A DNA stretch of 8,915 nt, from assembly GCA_964573255.1 (NCBI GenBank), contig CAZNJB010000072.1:1-8915 (forward strand), given 5' to 3'. Under the pieces are notes generated by a model. That model was not told the DNA's origin. It saw only the letters and a program-made list of their open reading frames with translations, and made no database searches. The position numbers and the translations under genes were made by a program. Positions 5,859 through 8,915 of the stretch are shown here, piece by piece. This DNA comes from CAYNUJ01 sp964573255 (GTDB lineage Bacteria; Bacteroidota; Ignavibacteria; Ignavibacteriales; Melioribacteraceae). Position 1 is the stretch's first letter, and every line of letters begins with the position of its first letter.

Positions 5859-6812
5859 TTAGCGCAATAAAAGCATCTTCTTTGTAATTTTCTGATTATT
5901 ACTAACCAATTGATAAATGTAAATTCCACTAGCCATATTTCTTGCATTGAACAAAATATTGTGTACACCTTTTTTATGAAATCCATCAATTAAATTGGCA
6001 ACTTTTTTCCCAAGCAAATTATAAACGCTCAAGTTAATATAACCGGATTCGGGAACAGAATAACTTATATGAGTTACCGGGTTAAACGGATTAGGAAAGT
6101 TTTGTTTCAAATCAAAAAAGATTGGAACAATTGGCGATTTATTCACGTCCACTGTGGGTAAAACGTAATAATCGACGAGCTCTAATTTCATATTGTCAAC
6201 CCAAGAACTCCATCCCTCGTTCAATACTTGTCCTACACCCTCAGCAAAGTAATAATCATTCGTTTGGATAGTGGCACCTAATGTATCAGTAATTATTATA
6301 TTTAATTTAATACAATTGTTGAATATACCTGCAGGTACTTCAACAGTTTCGGAAATGCTTTCCACAATGCAATTCCAATGCTGATCCCCAATTCCCGTAC
6401 CGGGAAAATCAAATTCCCAAGAATATCCTACATTTATCGCTTCGTTTGGGAAAAAAGGAAGCGGTATGTCAAAAAAATTGGCCGAATCGATAATTGATGT
6501 ATCACCGAAAGCTACCATCACAAATCCGGTTGAGTCGAACCGCGCCCACATGTACCAATGACTATTTTGCTGGCCGGAACTATCTTCGTATGTGATCTCT
6601 TGCCTTAACCGGTAATACTCATCGTTACCCTTCATATCAATTGCTTCTATATCTGTTCTGGAAACCATAGGCTGATACAAACCAAAACTTGTATCATTCT
6701 GTTGGACCCAAAAGTTTCCGACGTTCAAAGGATTATAATCTGACACCAACTGAGTAAAAATAAAACCCGGCATCAAAAAGGAAAAAAATAACAATAATTT
6801 GAGCTTTTTCAT
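5859..6812 (-). CDS. Secreted protein with C-terminal type IX sorting domain
   Basis: This 317-residue exported protein has a signal peptide, MKKLKLLLFFSFLMPGFIFT, with cleavage near residue 21. The mature part starts DYNPLNVGNFWVQ. The middle (about 30-230) has VEVPAGIFNNCIKLNI and YYFAEGVGQVLNEGW, a pattern seen in secreted DUF3108/TapB-like domains. The last 80 residues (238-317) form the sorting tail: NFPNPFNPVTHISYSVP, GYINLSVYNLLGKKVANL, then ASGIYIYQLVSNNQKITKKM. In type IX systems this tail directs export through the outer membrane and is then removed. The reading frame extends upstream to a TTG at 6863. The ATG at 6810-6812 is chosen because GGAG lies 6 bases before it and the signal peptide starts exactly there. 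The molecular role is unknown; it is probably surface-bound or released. Confidence 0.88.
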   Translation of the reverse strand: MKKLKLLLFFSFLMPGFIFTQLVSDYNPLNVGNFWVQQNDTSFGLYQPMVSRTDIEAIDMKGNDEYYRLRQEITYEDSSGQQNSHWYMWARFDSTGFVMVAFGDTSIIDSANFFDIPLPFFPNEAINVGYSWEFDFPGTGIGDQHWNCIVESISETVEVPAGIFNNCIKLNIIITDTLGATIQTNDYYFAEGVGQVLNEGWSSWVDNMKLELVDYYVLPTVDVNKSPIVPIFFDLKQNFPNPFNPVTHISYSVPESGYINLSVYNLLGKKVANLIDGFHKKGVHNILFNARNMASGIYIYQLVSNNQKITKKMLLLR

Positions 6813-6855
6813 GTTGTCTCCGTCTAATGTTAAATTGTTTAATTTTATGTCATAT

Positions 6856-6869
6856 TGTCTCAAGAGACA
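6856..6869. promoter_or_regulatory. Operator-like palindrome upstream of the secreted protein gene
   Basis: TGTCTC (6856-6861) and GAGACA (6864-6869) are perfect 6-bp arms around AA. The site is centred about 50 bases before the chosen ATG, where an operator would be expected. No convincing promoter boxes were identified next to it. The GC content of the arms is higher than the surroundings, which makes chance less likely than for AT palindromes. Confidence 0.35.
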
Positions 6870-7103
6870 TCCCTTCTAACAACACAATTCGATAGGATTC
6901 TATACTGAGGATAATAATTACGATTTTTTTATCGCAATGAACAAGAATCTGTTTAACACAGTAGCTGTAATGAAGGTTGTAAACATTATGGACTGAGAAA
7001 TGATTATTTGTTATCGTCCCTATTTTACAAAGGAAAGACTGTGTTTGATCTAAATGAGCTTAATAATTCAAGGATGATAAAATACAATGAAGTAAAGCAG
7101 AGT

Positions 7104-7226
7104 TTAGTTGTAATTCAAAAGTTCACCCTCTTTCATCCTTTGCAAGCTTTTGCATCCACCTCCAATGGGCGATAACAAGCAAACTGAGTCCCCATAAAGA
7201 TTGGCGATTCTATGCTGTTTTTCCAT
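7104..7226 (-). CDS. Possible small protein of 40 residues
   Basis: This frame begins MEKQHRIANLYGD and ends EGELLNYN, with cysteines at 16 and 25 and a GGG at 22-24. Its main support is a textbook SD: TAAGGAG stands 6 bases before the ATG, in a region where nothing else explains it. There is no signal peptide or membrane helix, and I recognise no family. The plus-strand open stretch overlaps its 3' half, and another minus-strand frame reads SLWGLSLLVIAHWRWMQKL. The DNA may therefore be a decayed gene or a non-coding element instead. Confidence 0.3.
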   Translation of the reverse strand: MEKQHRIANLYGDSVCLLSPIGGGCKSLQRMKEGELLNYN

Positions 7227-7686
7227 TCTTTTCTCCTTATTTTTTTGTATCGGGTGCTTAAGTAAATTTATTGATTTTTTTATTCCTCCATCGAGAGGAT
7301 CTAATATTTAGTAATTTTTAACTTGGTTTCCCCTACTCAAAGTTTTCCGAAATTCGCCAAGCCCCGGGAAGTCAGCTTGTAAAAATTATAGTACATTTTA
7401 ATAATTTCTTTTATAGATAAATGTTAAAGCAAAAACATCTTTAATACCAAAAAGAATGGATGGAATTAGCATAAGTTAGTAGTAGGATGGAAAGGTGTAT
7501 ATCAATATGTTCTGATATTAATACTAATATTACTTATTAACAACCTCATAATACTAAATTATGACATTAAAATTAAAATAAAACAATTATCGTTCTGAAT
7601 TAAACCCCTTTTATTAGACATCCAAAATAACTCAATAGAAATATCTACTATTTTTGTCAATTTCAATTCTTCCCTTATTCAGAAAG

Positions 7687-7703
7687 AAAACACGTATGGT
7701 TTT
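7687..7703 (-). terminator. Weak hairpin after the hydrolase pseudogene
   Basis: AAAAC and GTTTT (7687-7691 and 7699-7703) form a 5-bp stem around a 7-base loop, 9 bases after the hydrolase stop. On the minus strand CTTTCTG follows. Stem and tract are both poor, so it may not terminate. Confidence 0.2.
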
Positions 7704-7712
7704 ATCAATAAA

Positions 7713-8472
7713 TTAAAAATGAGAGTATAATATTTGAATGAATCGATCTCTGTTATGAAGCCAGGGAATATGTCCAGCATTTTCGATTGTAAATATTTTT
7801 GCACTCTTATAGCGTTTCTTTACATATTCTTTACTCTTCCCATAGATATCCTTTTCTCCGTAAGTGATTGTGATTGGAAATTTGGGTGATTTAATATTCT
7901 TTAATAGTGGATAATTTGAGATACTTTTTCTCGTTGCGTTTATTGGCTCCGAATTGATCCCTTCCATCCAAGATAAATCTTGCTCAGGTACATCAAAATC
8001 AGCATTGTAATTAGATAAAACAATTGGCATTGATATGCCCCATCGTTTCCAAGCATACCTTCTACAGAAAAATATCCCATACTGATAAACTGTCAAAAAG
8101 TAGTCTTTGATTTGTTGAAATCCATAACTTCATCCTCAGTTTCATCCCATTGATAACCCGTTCCTGAACTTGGACTGCTAAGAAAAAGACTTAACACTTT
8201 TTCCGGGAATTCTTGCGCATAAATCTGAGCATAAAGCCCACCCCAGGAATGACCTAGTAAATGATATTTCTTCTTTAAGAGATTTATAACTGTATCCATT
8301 GGAGTAGGAACTTCAGGACCTCCGTGAAGTAATATTACAGTTTCAGCACTGGGTTTGTGGGATAGATCCACGTATTTAATTGAGCCGTACCGCTCTTTAT
8401 TTTCACATTGACTTGAGAATAAGCATTAACGAACTTCCCCAGTAATAATGCAATGATAAAAATATTTTTCAT
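7713..8472 (-). pseudogene. Broken secreted alpha/beta hydrolase (proline iminopeptidase-like)
   Basis: Three consecutive frames rebuild one hydrolase. Frame 1 starts at the ATG 8470-8472 with a signal peptide, MKNIFIIALLLGKFVNAYSQ, and reads VNVKIKSGTAQLNTWIYP before stopping at 8335. Frame 2 (from about 8353) gives ETVILLHGGPEVP, HLLGHSWGGLYAQIYAQEF (nucleophile serine) and LFLSSPSSGTG, stopping at 8093. Frame 3 gives ISMPIVLSNYNADFDV, ITYGEKDIYG (acid) and ENAGHIPWLHNRD (histidine). Each junction is consistent with loss of one base, at CCC (8351-8353) and at a T5 run (8095-8099). In addition, LLKKKY runs straight into HLLGHSWGG near 8264, so roughly 40 residues including the expected DQRGxGxS segment are missing. 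The triad residues survive, but the protein cannot be made whole. An SD-like GAAGG lies 9 bases before the ATG. Confidence 0.85.
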
Positions 8473-8516
8473 TATATAGCCTTCGAGCATTTGTTTATGT
8501 TCATACTCCAAACTTA

Positions 8517-8545
8517 ATATTAGAATGAATGTATTCCATTAACAA
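8517..8545 (-). promoter_or_regulatory. Predicted promoter of the hydrolase pseudogene
   Basis: On the minus strand TTGTTA (8540-8545) and TAATAT (8517-8522) are separated by 17 bp. The start site would lie near 8510, about 40 bases before the hydrolase ATG. The -35 box lies within the first of two palindromes, which supports regulation at this site. Confidence 0.45.
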
Positions 8546-8574
8546 ATGTTAAAATATTCGTTATCAAATGATAA
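8539..8574. promoter_or_regulatory. Tandem Crp/Fnr-type operator palindromes
   Basis: TTAACAAATGTTAA (8539-8552) and TTATCAAATGATAA (8561-8574) are two perfect palindromes of the same form, TTAWC-N4-GWTAA. They share the centre AAAT and lie 22 bp centre to centre, about two helical turns, on the same face. The 5-4-5 layout equals that of FNR boxes (TTGAT-N4-ATCAA). The neighbouring upstream gene is a Crp/Fnr regulator, the natural candidate to bind here. Confidence 0.65.
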
Positions 8575-8587
8575 ATGAATGAGAATA

Positions 8588-8915
8588 CTAAAATTCTTTC
8601 CGTAGTCTGCTCAAAGAAACAGGCGTTATCCCTAGATAAGAAGCTATGTAAGAGTGTGGTACTAAGTTTTCAATTGAGGGAAATTGCTTTCTCAATTCAA
8701 TTAGTCTGTCTTTTGCTGAAAGTGTAGCAAGTGTAATTTCTTTATTCGTCTTCGATTGCTATTCTGCAGCCATTACGGAACTAGCAAAACGATAAATATC
8801 TGGATTTTCCCTCATTAAATACCTAAAGTTTGAAGCATTTATTATACCAAGTGTTACAGGCGTGATGCTTTGATAATTTAGGGTTGAAATACCATCTAAT
8901 GTTCTTGATGAATGC
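8588..8915 (-). pseudogene. Crp/Fnr-family regulator, 3' part, with internal TAG
   Basis: The frame enters from beyond the window and ends at TAG 8588-8590. It reads LDGISTLNYQSITPVTLGII (end of the cNMP-binding-like domain), FRYLMRENPDIYRFASSVMA (dimer helix), ATLSAKDRLIELRKQFPS, and then the DNA-binding helix-turn-helix VPHSYIASYLGITPVSLSRL with the RKEF end. This is the common Bacteroidota type of Crp/Fnr regulator. An in-frame TAG at 8759-8761 (AAE*QSK) falls between the sensor and DNA-binding parts, so the product would lack the helix-turn-helix. The 5' end is not visible. Together with the broken hydrolase beside it, this suggests decay, though a single base-call error at the TAG is not excluded. 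Confidence 0.8.

Larger units (their letters stand above)
6870..7712. other. Gene-poor stretch between secreted protein gene and hydrolase remnant
   Basis: About 840 bases with no recognised gene. A 40-codon frame with an SD (7104-7226) is listed separately. On the plus strand 6957-7175 is open for 72 codons without an ATG near its beginning. A locally GC-rich patch (about 7349-7379) contains CAAGC (7358-7362) and GCTTG (7375-7379) around CCCGGG. TCCTC/GAGGA (7284-7288, 7295-7299) can form a small hairpin. ATATCA/TGATAT lies at 7499-7504 and 7513-7518. No tRNA, transposase or CRISPR repeat was seen. Confidence 0.4.

Noticed and set aside
6813..6863. TTG at 6861-6863 as the start of the secreted protein
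   Set aside because: The ATG at 6810-6812 has a good SD and begins exactly at a normal signal peptide; the TTG start would bury that signal and overlaps a palindrome.
8093..8371. Two separate small hydrolase genes at 7713-8096 and 8093-8371
   Set aside because: Their motifs are complementary parts of one alpha/beta hydrolase, their apparent starts are TTG and GTG without SD, and an upstream frame supplies the real signal peptide.
8759..8761. TAG as a recoded (pyrrolysine or suppressed) codon
   Set aside because: TAG also ends this same frame at 8588-8590, no recoding signal is visible, and neighbouring decay explains it more simply.

Overview
All recognisable genes in this AT-rich window lie on the minus strand, so transcription runs from high to low coordinates. 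A secreted protein (5859-6812) ends in a C-terminal sorting domain starting NFPNPFNP, followed by GYINLSVYNLLGKKV. This form of the type IX secretion tail is typical of Ignavibacteria and other members of the Bacteroidota/Chlorobi/Ignavibacteriota group. The lack of Shine-Dalgarno (SD) sequences before several genes fits that group. The phylum is inferred; no rRNA or other marker gene is present.

Region 1 (about 4838 down to 69) looks like one complete transcription unit of nine genes. A promoter (TTGACG, 16 bp, TATAAT) is overlaid by an 8-bp inverted repeat just before an ArsR-family repressor. In transcription order the genes are: arsR, an unknown 90-residue protein, a DoxX membrane protein, a cytoplasmic DsbA/FrnE-like thiol oxidoreductase, an NmrA-like NAD(P)-binding protein, a BCP/PrxQ peroxiredoxin, a SAM-dependent methyltransferase, a YgiD-type extradiol dioxygenase and a CDGSH iron-sulfur protein. 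Several genes overlap by 4 or more bases (GTGA, ATGA). A 13-bp hairpin with a U tract closes the unit 14 bases after the last stop. DoxX plus a ring-cleaving dioxygenase plus a quinone-reductase-like NmrA protein recalls the CatDE and MhqNOP quinone-defence loci of Firmicutes. Here the regulator is of the ArsR class and lacks the classical metal-binding cysteines. My reading is a thiol/quinone (electrophile) stress operon; this is inference.

Region 2 (about 4839-6869) holds a 290-base AT-rich gap, a membrane-anchored DUF2459/TIGR02117 protein, and the secreted sorting-tail protein with an operator-like inverted repeat upstream.

Region 3 (6870-7712) has no clear gene. It contains a 40-codon frame with a good SD on the minus strand and a 72-codon open stretch without an ATG near its beginning on the plus strand.

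Region 4 (7713-8915) is decaying. A secreted alpha/beta hydrolase has two single-base frameshifts and an internal deletion. Upstream of it lies the 3' part of a Crp/Fnr-family regulator gene interrupted by a TAG codon. Between the two are twin palindromes with FNR-like geometry, 22 bp apart, one overlapping the predicted -35 box of the hydrolase.
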